The notes: generated from the sequence alone by a model not told the origin. A DNA stretch of 17,305 nt from CANGYM01 sp044235825 (GCA_044235825.1 JBIIHL010000029.1:1-17305), one strand, 5' to 3'. Positions 4,771 through 13,598 are shown, numbered from the stretch's first letter. Made by a program: numbers and translations.

Positions 4771-6936
4771 TTAGGGCATAGAAGGTAAGGTTATAACCAC
4801 ACGGGCCCCCTGTTTTTGACCATCTGCGTCACAGATGTTTGACAGTGCGATGTTCCCCCCGTGTTCGTCAACAATTTTTTGCACAACGGACAATCCCAAC
4901 CCCGTCCCCATGGCCTTTGTGGTGCGATAGGGTTGAAAAAAGGGCGATAAATCTTCCACCCCAGAAAACCCCATTCCATTATCCTGCAACGTTAAGACGA
5001 CGGTGGATCCCTGATGATCCAATGTGCAGGCAATGGCCCCCTCTTTGGGATGGGCGCCATAGCGTTCCTGAATGGATTCCAGCGCATTTTTAAACACGTT
5101 GGTTAACAGCTGGCGCATCAATCCCGCATCACACACCAAAATAGCGGGCTTTTCAGGCTTGGAAAAGGTTACAGCCAGCCAAGGGTAACTGTGATGATAA
5201 AGGGCGATGATTTCAGATACTAGGGCCGCCAGATTTTCCGGCTGCTTTTGTGGGGCGGGAATGCGGGCAAACGATGAAAACTCATTCACCAAACGCATAA
5301 TGTTATCGGTCTGGCGTAAAATGGTGGATGTGCATTCGGCCACCATGGTTTTTTCGGATTCCCCCAGATCCAAACGGCTTAACCGACGCTGCATCCGCTC
5401 TGTGGACAATTGAATGGGGGTTAGGGGGTTTTTGATTTCATGGGCCAAGGTTTTGGCCACATCGGACCACGCCGCCACCCGCTGGGCTTGGGCCAGCTCT
5501 GTCATATCATCCAGACTGATGACGGTTCCCCCTGTATCCTTTTGCGGGGCAATACGGGCCAGTATTTGGCGGCTGCCATTGGATCTTTTCAGGGTGATGT
5601 TCTGCTCTCCGGAACGCAGGGGAAAAATTTCTGGCAACAGATCGGGCAGCGTTACCTCGGAAAGGGGCGTTTTTTCCTCGCACCCCAACAGCATCTGGGC
5701 GGGCCGATTCATCATCTGCACCGATTGCTTGGCATCCAACACAATGACACCAGAAGACAGGGTCTGAAACATCGTTTCAATAAAATGGCGACGTTCCTGC
5801 AGGGCTTCGTTCATGGACAACAGAACCGTGCGTTGTTCGTCAATGTGATCCATCATGGTGTTAAAGGCCAACGATAAATCTTTGATTTCATCCTCTGTTT
5901 TGGGGATTTTCACGCGGGTTTTCATTTCGCCTGCTTGGATATGCTGCGACGCTGTGGCCAAATCCCGAATGGGATTAACAATTTTTCCCGCCAGACGCAG
6001 CCCAATGGACACCGCGATCAACAACAACAACAGACCCACCACCGCAATGACAATCAAAACGCCATATTGCAGAAAACTGCGGTTGGCATCGGCGGTTTGA
6101 TAGGCCTCGACGGCCTTTTTTGTTTTTTGGGTATTGGCCAACACCAACGGATCAATGGGCCGCGCCACATACAAAAAGGCATCCACAAACTGCGGCAGCT
6201 GAAGGATGGCATAAACCCTATCTTTTTCTGCATTCGTGGTAATCAGAAGCTCCCCCTTTCGCGCATCATCCAGCAATGTCTGGGTCAGGCGCAAAGGGGC
6301 CTCTCGATCCGCCACCAAACCGGCGCGGGCAATGATGGTTTGATTGCTATCAAACACGGTGACTTCACTGAGCGAGCGCAGCAGCAGCTGCGTACGTAAA
6401 AAATTGGCAAACTTTTGGGGATCCCCCATCAAATCAAAGGCATTTTGGTTCAAATCATTGGCCATGGCCTGAACATCGCCGCGAATGACTTTGTGATGTT
6501 CCCCCAAATAGGCCTCCGCCACGGCCAAAGACGCACTCAGCGCCGTTTTCACGCGTTTGGAAAACCATTCCTCGATCCCCATATTCAGCAGCAGCACCGA
6601 AAAAAGAATCACCACCACAGACGGCACCACCGCCACCGAAGAAAACAACGTCACCAAACGGGAATGCAGGCGCGATCCCCCCTGACGTTCTTTCAGGCGC
6701 AAGATATGCCGCGTCAGGGTGCCGGCCAAAAGCAGCAGCAAAATCGTATCCAAAACCAACATGATCACAATGGATCGGGGGGACGGCCCCAAAGGGGGAT
6801 TGGTGGTAAACAACGTGATGGTCCCCACCACCGCCAGTAACGATAACGTCACCAAAACCCACGTTGCCACACGCCACAGTGTGCGCTGATGATGACGCAG
6901 CCATGTTTTATCAAAAGAAAGGCGTTTTAACCGCAT
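4771..6936 (-). CDS. ntrY: NtrY-type membrane sensor histidine kinase
   Basis: A 721-residue protein, normal length for NtrY. Three N-terminal membrane segments (about 20-43, 55-77, 93-118) precede an extracytoplasmic sensor region (about 120-285) and a fourth segment (about 290-312). Then come HAMP (about 313-365), PAS (about 380-485), HisKA with the phosphorylated histidine in LAHEIKNPLTPIQLS, and HATPase_c with N-box NVFKNALES, G1 DNGMGFSG and G2 GTGLGLS. It autophosphorylates and passes phosphate to NtrX. The ATG at 6936 lies inside the end of the photolyase gene (10-base overlap) and has no clear Shine-Dalgarno, which suggests translational coupling. The frame stays open further upstream to 7041, but that part is photolyase coding sequence in another frame. 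Confidence 0.95.
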   Translation of the reverse strand: MRLKRLSFDKTWLRHHQRTLWRVATWVLVTLSLLAVVGTITLFTTNPPLGPSPRSIVIMLVLDTILLLLLAGTLTRHILRLKERQGGSRLHSRLVTLFSSVAVVPSVVVILFSVLLLNMGIEEWFSKRVKTALSASLAVAEAYLGEHHKVIRGDVQAMANDLNQNAFDLMGDPQKFANFLRTQLLLRSLSEVTVFDSNQTIIARAGLVADREAPLRLTQTLLDDARKGELLITTNAEKDRVYAILQLPQFVDAFLYVARPIDPLVLANTQKTKKAVEAYQTADANRSFLQYGVLIVIAVVGLLLLLIAVSIGLRLAGKIVNPIRDLATASQHIQAGEMKTRVKIPKTEDEIKDLSLAFNTMMDHIDEQRTVLLSMNEALQERRHFIETMFQTLSSGVIVLDAKQSVQMMNRPAQMLLGCEEKTPLSEVTLPDLLPEIFPLRSGEQNITLKRSNGSRQILARIAPQKDTGGTVISLDDMTELAQAQRVAAWSDVAKTLAHEIKNPLTPIQLSTERMQRRLSRLDLGESEKTMVAECTSTILRQTDNIMRLVNEFSSFARIPAPQKQPENLAALVSEIIALYHHSYPWLAVTFSKPEKPAILVCDAGLMRQLLTNVFKNALESIQERYGAHPKEGAIACTLDHQGSTVVLTLQDNGMGFSGVEDLSPFFQPYRTTKAMGTGLGLSVVQKIVDEHGGNIALSNICDADGQKQGARVVITLPSMP

Positions 6937-8330
6937 GATGGGGATGTTTTCAGGGTTTCGTAGGCTTTTAACGCCCTGTCCCGACCCTCTTGATGGGGGA
7001 TGATGGGGGCCGGATAAGGGAGGGTTAAGGAACTTTCCCAAGGTTTATGGACGACGGGGGGCTTTAGGGGCGAAAGTTCGGGAAGATACGTTTTCACATA
7101 CACCCCGTCCGGATCAAACCGTTCCCCCTGCAGCATGGGATTAAAAATGCGAAAATACGGGGCGGCATCGGCGCCGCATCCGGCCACCCATTGCCAGCTG
7201 GCGGCATTGCTGGCAGGGTCCGCATCCACAAGGGTATCCCAAAACCAAGATTCCCCCTGTTGCCAAGGAATCAGAAGATGCTTGGTTAAAAAAGACGCCG
7301 TCACCATCCGCACACGGTTATGCATCCATCCTGTTTGCCATAATTCCCGCATGCCGGCATCCACGATGGGATATCCGGTTTTTCCCTGTTGCCAAGCCCT
7401 GAGGTCATCGGGTCGCGCGTTCCATGGAAAACGGGAAAATTCAGGGCGAAAGGGATCCGTGGCCAAACGGGGGTTATGGTATAACAGGCTGTAGGAAAAT
7501 TCACGCCACACCAGTTCCTTTAAAAACGTTTCTGCTTGGGCCTCACCGGCCTCAAAGGCCCTTAGGGCCTGATGCCATACCTGACGGATGCTGATTTCCC
7601 CAAACCGCAGATAGGGGGACAGGCGCGATGTCCCCTGCACATCCGGACGGTTCCGGTCGGCGGCGTAGGTTTTCAGGTTTTGGGCCAAAAACGTTGTGAA
7701 TCGGTCCTGAGCTGCCGGCTCCCCCACGGCCCAACGCTGACGCAGGCCCCCCGCCCAATCGGGGTTTTGGGGCAGCAAGCGCAACGCTTCCAAAGTTTCA
7801 GAAAAACATCCCGCCACAGGCAAGGGCAAAGTGCGGGGCACCCCCACGGGCGTAGGGATAAGATCCCGTTTGGAAAACAAATTTTTCCAAAACGGGGTGT
7901 AAACTGTATAGGGGGTGTCATCAGCTTTCAGGGCATCCCACGGCTCCAGCAGCAGATGGCTGTTTAAGGTTTTCACCCCCACGCCCATGCTTTTCAGCGT
8001 GGCCTTGATATCACGATCCAGAGTCATGGCATGGTAGCGGCGGGACCAAAACACCTGCCGAACGTCATAATCCCGCACCATCTGGGGCAGGATGGTTTCG
8101 GGGTTGCCTTGGCGAAAAATCAGCGTTTGTCCTTTGGCGCAAAGGGCATCCGAAAGGCTTTTTAAACTGTGATGCAACCACCAGCGCGACGCCCCGCCCA
8201 ATGGGCGTAGGGCCGGATGGTGCTCTAAAATATAAACAACAATCAGGGGCCCATCATATCCGGCGGCCTCTTGCAAAGCGGGGTGATCGTGCAGGCGTAA
8301 ATCATCCCTCAACCACAAAAGCGCCGTCAT
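6927..8330 (-). CDS. phr: Deoxyribodipyrimidine photo-lyase (class I CPD type)
   Basis: A 467-residue cryptochrome/photolyase protein that uses blue light and reduced FAD to split cyclobutane pyrimidine dimers. The N-terminal alpha/beta antenna domain starts MTALLWLRDDLRLHDHPAL. The helical FAD domain has TSRLSPYLRFGEIS, LVWREFSYSLLYHNP, GKTGYPIVDAGMREL, TGWMHNRVRM and DAAPYFRIFNPMLQGERFDP. Tryptophans in AWQQGK, PWQQGE and SWQWVA match the positions of the electron-transfer triad in the E. coli enzyme (inferred by alignment in my head). The ATG overlaps the prfB stop in an ATGA arrangement, and the end overlaps ntrY, so it is embedded in an operon. A CPD photolyase is more likely than a cryptochrome; the antenna cofactor cannot be told. 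Confidence 0.95.
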   Translation of the reverse strand: MTALLWLRDDLRLHDHPALQEAAGYDGPLIVVYILEHHPALRPLGGASRWWLHHSLKSLSDALCAKGQTLIFRQGNPETILPQMVRDYDVRQVFWSRRYHAMTLDRDIKATLKSMGVGVKTLNSHLLLEPWDALKADDTPYTVYTPFWKNLFSKRDLIPTPVGVPRTLPLPVAGCFSETLEALRLLPQNPDWAGGLRQRWAVGEPAAQDRFTTFLAQNLKTYAADRNRPDVQGTSRLSPYLRFGEISIRQVWHQALRAFEAGEAQAETFLKELVWREFSYSLLYHNPRLATDPFRPEFSRFPWNARPDDLRAWQQGKTGYPIVDAGMRELWQTGWMHNRVRMVTASFLTKHLLIPWQQGESWFWDTLVDADPASNAASWQWVAGCGADAAPYFRIFNPMLQGERFDPDGVYVKTYLPELSPLKPPVVHKPWESSLTLPYPAPIIPHQEGRDRALKAYETLKTSPSCG

Positions 8331-9434
8331 AGTTTTCTCATCAGATTCGCTTCTAAAAATAAATCGATATCGCCGTCCAAAACCCCTTGGGTGTCGGATG
8401 TTTCAACACTTGTTCTAACATCTTTGATCATCTGATAGGGGTGCAGGACATAGGAACGAATTTGGTGGCCAAAACCAATGTCGGTTTTGCCGGCCTCCAG
8501 CAGGCTGGCAGCGTCTTCGCGTTTTTTCAGCTCTTGCTCGTACAGGCGGGCTTTGAGCATTTGCATGGCCTGATCCCGATTGCGGTGTTGAGAGCGATCG
8601 TTTTGACATTGCACAACAATCCCCGTGGGAATATGCGTGATGCGAATGGCGCTGTCGGTTTTGTTGACGTGTTGCCCCCCCGCGCCAGAGGCACGGAACG
8701 TATCCACCCGCAGGTCTTTGTCCAAAATCTCAATATCAATGGTTTCATCCACCACGGGACTGACCCAGACTGAGGTAAAACTGGTGTGACGACGGGCCCC
8801 CGAATCAAAGGGGGAAATACGCACCAGACGGTGCACGCCGCTTTCGCCCTTTAGCCAGCCGTAGGCATAATCCCCCTCGATCAAAACGGTGGCGGATTTT
8901 AAACCAGCCTCTTCGCCCTGTGATTCTTCCATCAGGGTGCAGCGATAGCCCCGCCGCTCGGCATAGCGGACGTACATACGCAGGACCATTTCCGTCCAAT
9001 CTTGGGCCTCTGTCCCGCCGGCACCGGCGTTCACCGATAAATAACAATTGTTGCCGTCGGCATCGCCCGATAGCAGAACCTCCAATTCCAGACGGGCCAG
9101 ACGTTTTTGCAGAGATAACAGGGCAGTATACCCTTCGGACCATGTGGCTTCGTCGTTTTCTTCCTCTCCCATGCTAAGCAGGGTTTGGGCATCTTCCCAC
9201 AGGCTGTTCACCTCATGAAAGGTGGCAAGGCGTTTTTCTAAGGCCACTTTTTCCTTAGAAACCTGTTGAGCCTGCGCGGGATTAAGCCAAAAATCCGGCG
9301 ATTCGCAGCGGGCATTCAGATCATTCAGACGCTCTGTGACATGATCTTTGTCAAAGAGACCTCCGCAATAACGACAACGCCCGCTCGCAGGCGGCGATGG
9401 GGTCTTTGACCAAATCACGATTGATGGGGGCCAT
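8327..9434 (-). CDS. prfB: Peptide chain release factor 2 (programmed +1 frameshift)
   Basis: RF2 recognises UAA/UGA stop codons and triggers peptide release. Conserved motifs are the codon-recognition SPF (RISPFDSGARRHTSF) and the catalytic GGQ (RASGAGGQHVNKTDS). The correct start is ATG 9432-9434, with AAGGA 7 bases upstream. The first frame encodes MAPINRDLVKDPIAACERAL and then SLLRRSL before a TGA at 9351-9353. A +1 slip on CTT continues as DKDHVTERLNDLNARC to the stop at 8327. The product is 368 residues (27 + 341), close to the E. coli length of 365. An uninterrupted reading from 9418 would give a false N-terminus. The gene lies 10 bases after the ABC ATPase gene and overlaps phr by 4. 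Confidence 0.97.
9350..9364 (-). promoter_or_regulatory. RF2 autoregulatory +1 frameshift site
   Basis: The minus strand reads GGAGG TCT CTT TGA C. A Shine-Dalgarno-like stimulator (9364-9360) lies three bases before the slippery CTT (9356-9354), followed by the in-frame TGA (9353-9351) and a C. The spacing and CTT-TGA-C are the same as in E. coli prfB, where low RF2 makes TGA pausing and slippage more frequent, giving negative feedback. Confidence 0.95.
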
Positions 9435-9444
9435 AATGCAATCC

Positions 9445-10392
9445 TTATGCGGTTAAACGACGGAAAATATCTTGCAGATCGGTGTCCCCTTCGGAAAAAT
9501 GATGGGGCAAAATCCGCTCGCGCTCTAAAATATCCCGAATGTCTTTAACGGCATCGGGATTTTGGCTTTGCACACTCAGGGCCAACAAACCCTCTTGATG
9601 GGTAGATTTTTGGGAAACCTCAAGGGGATAAGGCAATTTTTTTAGCCCCTCTTCAAACCGGCCCCGATACTTGCTGGCCAGTGTTAGATGGATCAGGGAC
9701 CCAGGGACGCTTTGCCGGCGCAAGGCCTCCGGCGTTGTGTCCACCACAATCCGGCCCTGATTTAAAACGATCAAACGGGAACAAATGGCGTCCACTTCCT
9801 CTAAGATGTGGGTTGAGATGATAATGGCCTTGTTTTTGGATAAATCCCGAATCACCGCCCGCAGATCGTGTTTTTGGTTGGGATCCAAACCATCGGTGGG
9901 TTCATCCAGCACCAAAACGTGGGGATCATGCAACAAGGCGGCGGCCAAGGCCACGCGACGTTTAAAGCCCTTAGACAGTTCCTCGATCCGCATATCCCAT
10001 ACAGAGGATAAATGGGTTAAATCGCTGGCATGCTGCAGGCGGGCGCGTCGCTGTGCACCAGAAAACCCGTGGCAGCCCGCGATAAATCCCAGAAAATTGT
10101 AAACGGTCATGTCTTCATACATCGGGGCCCCCTCGGGCAAATAGCCCAGCTTGCGCCGCCATAGGGCAGGGGAGGTCATAACATCTTGGCCCATCAGGGA
10201 AACGCGACCACGGCAGGGCCACAAAAATCCGGCCACAATCCGCATGGTTGTGGATTTTCCGGCACCATTGGGACCTAAAAATCCCAGAACATCCCCAATG
10301 TTGACTTCAAAAGAAACATCGGACAGAACCCTTCGATTCCCAAAAGCGTGGGACACCCCCTGAACGGAAACCGCAACCGGCATAACGGACAT
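9445..10392 (-). CDS. ABC transporter ATP-binding protein
   Basis: A 315-residue ATPase. It has Walker A GPNGAGKST (residues 40-48), signature LSKGFKRRV (a variant of LSGGQ), Walker B HVLVLDEPTDGLDP and an H-loop STH. The C-terminal extension of ~80 residues after the nucleotide-binding domain resembles the CcmA/GldA-like ABC-2 exporter ATPases. No membrane permease gene adjoins it in this window, so the partner must lie elsewhere. The ATG at 10392 has GGGAG five bases upstream. It is the first gene of the minus-strand operon, and prfB's ribosome-binding site overlaps its stop codon. The substrate cannot be inferred. Confidence 0.9.
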   Translation of the reverse strand: MSVMPVAVSVQGVSHAFGNRRVLSDVSFEVNIGDVLGFLGPNGAGKSTTMRIVAGFLWPCRGRVSLMGQDVMTSPALWRRKLGYLPEGAPMYEDMTVYNFLGFIAGCHGFSGAQRRARLQHASDLTHLSSVWDMRIEELSKGFKRRVALAAALLHDPHVLVLDEPTDGLDPNQKHDLRAVIRDLSKNKAIIISTHILEEVDAICSRLIVLNQGRIVVDTTPEALRRQSVPGSLIHLTLASKYRGRFEEGLKKLPYPLEVSQKSTHQEGLLALSVQSQNPDAVKDIRDILERERILPHHFSEGDTDLQDIFRRLTA

Positions 10393-10427
10393 ACTGTCTC
10401 CCGATTTTTCTGCCCTACACCCCTGCT

Positions 10428-10456
10428 TGATTAAGCGTTGCCGCGTTTGATGTCAA
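10428..10456 (-). promoter_or_regulatory. Putative promoter of the ABC-prfB-phr-ntrYX operon
   Basis: On the minus strand a perfect TTGACA (10456-10451) is followed after 17 bases by TAATCA (10433-10428), a poor -10; TTAATC with 16-base spacing is an alternative. It sits about 40 bases ahead of the ABC ATPase start, back to back with the acs promoter. Confidence 0.45.
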
Positions 10457-10472
10457 GTGTGGGGTGGGACAT

Positions 10473-10501
10473 TTGACAGCACCCCCGCCTCTTTCTACAA
10501 T
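10473..10501 (+). promoter_or_regulatory. Sigma-70-type promoter of acs
   Basis: TTGACA (10473-10478), 17 bases, TACAAT (10496-10501): eleven of twelve consensus positions at ideal spacing. It starts about 25-30 bases before the acs ribosome-binding site, giving a short leader. It would be a strong housekeeping promoter. Confidence 0.85.
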
Positions 10502-10534
10502 GGGTGTTACAATCAGGATCAAAAGGACCCCGCC

Positions 10535-12367
10535 ATGACCCCCCCTCGTTCCCCCGTTGATGCCTATTGGTTGGACCGTGCCACAGATTTGGTGGATTGG
10601 ATCAAGGTTCCCACCCAAGGGGGCGCGGTTTCGTTTCATGCCCCCGTATCCATTCGCTGGTTTCAGGATGGGATTTTGAATGTCACCACCACCTGTGTGG
10701 ACCGTCACGCCGCCGCAACGCCGGATCGGGTGGCTTTTTTTTATGAGGGGGAGGATGAAGCCCAGCGCCAAACCATCACCTATCGCCAATTAAAGGACGA
10801 GGTTTGTCGTTTTGCCAACAGTTTAAAAGCCCTCGGCGTGGCCAAAGGGGACCGCGTTGTTATTTATATGCCCATGATCCCGCAGGCGGTGTATGCCATG
10901 TTGGCCTGCGCCCGCATCGGGGCGGTGCATTCGGTTGTGTTTGGGGGATTTTCCGCCCACGCGCTGCACACGCGCATCATGGACTGCGGCGCCAAGGTTA
11001 TCATCACCGCCGACGGGGGGATGCGGGGGGGAAAGGGTATTGCGCTAAAGGCCGCTGTGGATGAAGCCATCCCCGAAACCCTTGTCCAGCACGTGGTGGT
11101 GGTGCGACATTTGGGACAGGATATCCCTTGGGCGGCGGGGCGGGATCATGATTATGCGGATTTGCAAAAGGTGGCCTCCCCCATCTGTGACCCCGAACCC
11201 ATGAAAGCAGAGGATCCCCTGTTTATCCTCTATACCTCTGGCTCCACTGGAACGCCCAAGGGGGTTTTGCATACCTGCGGCGGGTATTTGGTGTATGCGG
11301 CCCATACGATGCAAACGGTCTTTGGGGCCAAAGAGACAGATGTTTTCTGGTGCACCGCTGATGTGGGGTGGATCACGGGGCACAGCTATATCGTTTACGG
11401 CCCCCTGTCCATGGGAACAACGCAGGTTTTGTTTGAGGGGGTGCCCACATGGCCCAACGCGTCCCGCTGGTGGCAGATGGTGGATCGTTACGGCGTGACC
11501 ATATTTTATACCGCCCCCACGGCCATCCGTACCCTGATGCGCTTGGGGCTGGATCCCTTAAACACAACCCACCGAAGCACGCTGCGCTTGCTGGGATCCG
11601 TGGGGGAGCCCATTGATCCCGAAGCTTGGCACTGGTATCACACCCACATCGGCGGCGGCCGCTGCCCCATTATGGATACATGGTGGCAGACGGAAACGGG
11701 GGGCATTCTGATGGCCCCTCTGGATCAAAACAATCAAAAACCCGGATTTGCCGCTAAGGCTTTGCCCCATATTCAGCCTGTATTGCTGGATACCCACGGT
11801 CAACCCACGCAGGATGAGGGGAATTTGTGCTTTGCCACATCATGGCCCGGCCAAGCCCGCACGTTGTATGGGGATCACGCCCGTTTTGAAAAAACCTATT
11901 TTGGGGATTTCCCTGGGTTTTATGTCAGCGGCGATGGGGCCAAGCGGGATGCCAACGGCGATTACCGCATCACGGGCCGCGTGGATGATGTCATTAACGT
12001 CTCTGGCCACCGCCTGAGCACCGCCGAGATCGAGGCTGCATTGGACGATGCCCACGGCGTCATCGAATCCGCCGTGGTGGGCAGTCCCGATCCCCTGAAG
12101 GGTCAGGGGATTTATGCCTTTGTGGTGTTGGCATCAGGCGTGATTGTCTCTGACGCCCTGAAAAAAGATCTGATGGACCATGTGCGCACCTATATCAGCC
12201 CCATTGCCAAGCCGGATCATATCCAGTTTTGTGATGGATTGCCCAAAACCCGTTCGGGGAAAATCATGCGCCGCATTCTGCGCAAAATCGCCGCAGGGGA
12301 ATCCGATTTCGGCGACATTTCCACGCTTGCCAACCCAGAGGTGGTGGCGGCTTTGCAGATCAGGTGA
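10535..12367 (+). CDS. acs: Acetate--CoA ligase (acetyl-CoA synthetase)
   Basis: A 610-residue AMP-forming enzyme that makes acetyl-CoA from acetate, ATP and CoA via acetyl-AMP. Motifs: P-loop YTSGSTGTPKG, the acetate-pocket region VFWCTADVGWITGHSYIVYG, DTWWQTETGG, the hinge YRITGRVDDVINVSGHR, and the C-terminal PKTRSGKIMRR carrying the catalytic, acetylatable lysine. The ATG at 10535 has AAGGA seven bases upstream; the frame extends further 5' but that part overlaps the promoter. At 610 residues it is about 40 shorter than typical Acs (~650), and the missing part is the N-terminal head. A propionyl-CoA synthetase is the main alternative, but the tryptophan in DTWWQTE favours acetate. Transcription is monocistronic, convergent with gshB. 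Confidence 0.93.
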   Translation: MTPPRSPVDAYWLDRATDLVDWIKVPTQGGAVSFHAPVSIRWFQDGILNVTTTCVDRHAAATPDRVAFFYEGEDEAQRQTITYRQLKDEVCRFANSLKALGVAKGDRVVIYMPMIPQAVYAMLACARIGAVHSVVFGGFSAHALHTRIMDCGAKVIITADGGMRGGKGIALKAAVDEAIPETLVQHVVVVRHLGQDIPWAAGRDHDYADLQKVASPICDPEPMKAEDPLFILYTSGSTGTPKGVLHTCGGYLVYAAHTMQTVFGAKETDVFWCTADVGWITGHSYIVYGPLSMGTTQVLFEGVPTWPNASRWWQMVDRYGVTIFYTAPTAIRTLMRLGLDPLNTTHRSTLRLLGSVGEPIDPEAWHWYHTHIGGGRCPIMDTWWQTETGGILMAPLDQNNQKPGFAAKALPHIQPVLLDTHGQPTQDEGNLCFATSWPGQARTLYGDHARFEKTYFGDFPGFYVSGDGAKRDANGDYRITGRVDDVINVSGHRLSTAEIEAALDDAHGVIESAVVGSPDPLKGQGIYAFVVLASGVIVSDALKKDLMDHVRTYISPIAKPDHIQFCDGLPKTRSGKIMRRILRKIAAGESDFGDISTLANPEVVAALQIR

Positions 12368-12369
12368 TA

Positions 12370-12395
12370 GGGGACAGGTAACAGGTGACAGGGGT
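12370..12395. repeat. Short tandem ACAGG repeat
   Basis: Three degenerate heptamers, ACAGGTA, ACAGGTG and ACAGGGG, follow the acs stop codon. The stretch is too short to assign a role; similar short runs occur in extragenic repeats. Confidence 0.4.
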
Positions 12396-12425
12396 GTTCA
12401 TTTCTGCCAAAACCTAACGATTCTG

Positions 12426-12602
12426 CGTCATTCCGGCCCACCGAGCGATAGCGAGCGCCGAGCCGGAATCCAGCGCAAATGCCAAAACGCGAAGCGTTTT
12501 GTTCCTTAAGTTTTCACAATACAAAGGCAAAAGGCTGGGCCTTTTGACAGTGGCGCTGGATACCGGATCAGCGCTCGCTGCGCTCCCTTGTCCGGTATGA
12601 CG
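12426..12602. repeat. Nested palindromic mosaic repeat between acs and gshB
   Basis: Two ~50-base arms (12426-12476 and 12553-12602) are diverged inverted copies of each other. Each begins CGTCATnCCGG and ends GGnATCCAGCGC when read in the same sense, and each is internally palindromic. Between them are two perfect 8-bp hairpins, CAAAACGC-GAA-GCGTTTTG (12483-12501) and CAAAAGGC-TGG-GCCTTTTG (12528-12546). This is the pattern of mosaic extragenic elements in many proteobacteria. The hairpins may also end transcription of the convergent genes. No gene is present in 12368-12650. Confidence 0.85.
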
Positions 12603-12650
12603 ATGCATAGACATGAACAGCCCTGACAGGGGTGGTAAAGTCCTTGATTT

Positions 12651-13598
12651 TTATGGGGTATGAGGTATTATGGTTTTTTCCACCTGATCCCAAACCGTTT
12701 CCTGCAATCGCACGCCGTACAGGGCGTTCATTTCCTGCATACCGGTGGGGGAGGTCACATTGATTTCCGTCAACCACGGACCAATCAAATCAATGCCCAC
12801 AAAAAACAGATCATGATCTTTCAGGGATTGCCCGATGCGGGCGCACAGGGCTTGCTCGGCGGGGCTTAGGTCTGTGGCGGCACCGCTGCCGCCGCTGTGA
12901 AAGTTGGCCCGAACGCTGCCGGTTTGTGGTACACGCAGGACCGCCCCCAAAACTTCGCCGTTGCAAAACAAAATGCGTTTATCCCCTTTGGATACCTCCG
13001 GCAGGAATTTCTGCGCCACCCAAGGGCCGGGGTAGCGGGTATCAAACAGCTCGATCAGGGTTTTCAGGTTGGGGTCATGGGGCCGCAGATGAAAAACACC
13101 CTCGCCCCCACAGGAATACAGGGGCTTTAGGACAATATCGCCGTGGGTCTGGTGGAATTCGGCCAAAGCCACCGGATGGCGTGATACCAGCGTGGGGGGC
13201 ATCAGATCCGCAAACAGCGTGGGATAAATTTTTTCCGGCAATGTCAATACGCTGGCGGGGGTATTCAGAACGGGGGGGTGGGGATGAACACGATTTAACA
13301 CATACCCAGCGCTGAGATACCGCATGTCATAGGGCGGATCGTGCCGCATGAACACCACAGAAAAATCGGTGACGGGGCGGCGGGTGGTGCTGCCCCCCTG
13401 TACGGGCTGCCCCAAAGCGGGAACAGAAATATCGGTGACAAAGGCCGAGACCACACCGTTTTCCAAACACAGATCCTCCGGCGTGCAGGCAAAGGATTCA
13501 TGCCCCCGCCTCTGCGCCTCATGCATGAACAGATAGGTGGTATCCTTTTGGGGATTGATGGTGGCTATGGGCTCGATGACAAAGAGAATGCGGGACAT
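12651..13598 (-). CDS. gshB: Glutathione synthetase
   Basis: A 315-residue ATP-grasp enzyme joining gamma-glutamylcysteine and glycine. It aligns end to end with E. coli GshB (about 316 residues): MSRILFVIEPIATINPQKDT, AQRRGHE, VVFMRHDPPYDMRYLSAGYV, DIVLKPLYSCGGEGVF, AQKFLPEVSKGDKRILFCNG, the glycine-rich loop NFHSGGSG, and FVGIDLIGPWLTEINVTSPT, which carries metal-binding residues. The start is ATG 13598, 14 bases after the nrdB stop, with no clear Shine-Dalgarno; the longer frame from 13634 lies in nrdB. It is probably translated by coupling or readthrough from nrdB. Glutathione/glutaredoxin can reduce ribonucleotide reductase, so pairing with nrdB is sensible, though that link is inference. 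Confidence 0.95.
   Translation of the reverse strand: MSRILFVIEPIATINPQKDTTYLFMHEAQRRGHESFACTPEDLCLENGVVSAFVTDISVPALGQPVQGGSTTRRPVTDFSVVFMRHDPPYDMRYLSAGYVLNRVHPHPPVLNTPASVLTLPEKIYPTLFADLMPPTLVSRHPVALAEFHQTHGDIVLKPLYSCGGEGVFHLRPHDPNLKTLIELFDTRYPGPWVAQKFLPEVSKGDKRILFCNGEVLGAVLRVPQTGSVRANFHSGGSGAATDLSPAEQALCARIGQSLKDHDLFFVGIDLIGPWLTEINVTSPTGMQEMNALYGVRLQETVWDQVEKTIIPHTP

Noticed and set aside
6937..7041. 35-codon upstream extension of ntrY
   Set aside because: This stretch is the C-terminal coding region of the photolyase in another frame, and the extension does not look like an NtrY N-terminus.
8327..9418. prfB as a continuous gene starting at 9418
   Set aside because: The N-terminal residues before the LFDKDH segment are not RF2-like. 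The true start at 9434 with the CTT-TGA-C frameshift gives a proper RF2 N-terminus and a good ribosome-binding site.
12414..12614. A 66-codon minus-strand frame over the acs-gshB intergenic region
   Set aside because: It is the translated form of the palindromic repeat, with no ribosome-binding site.
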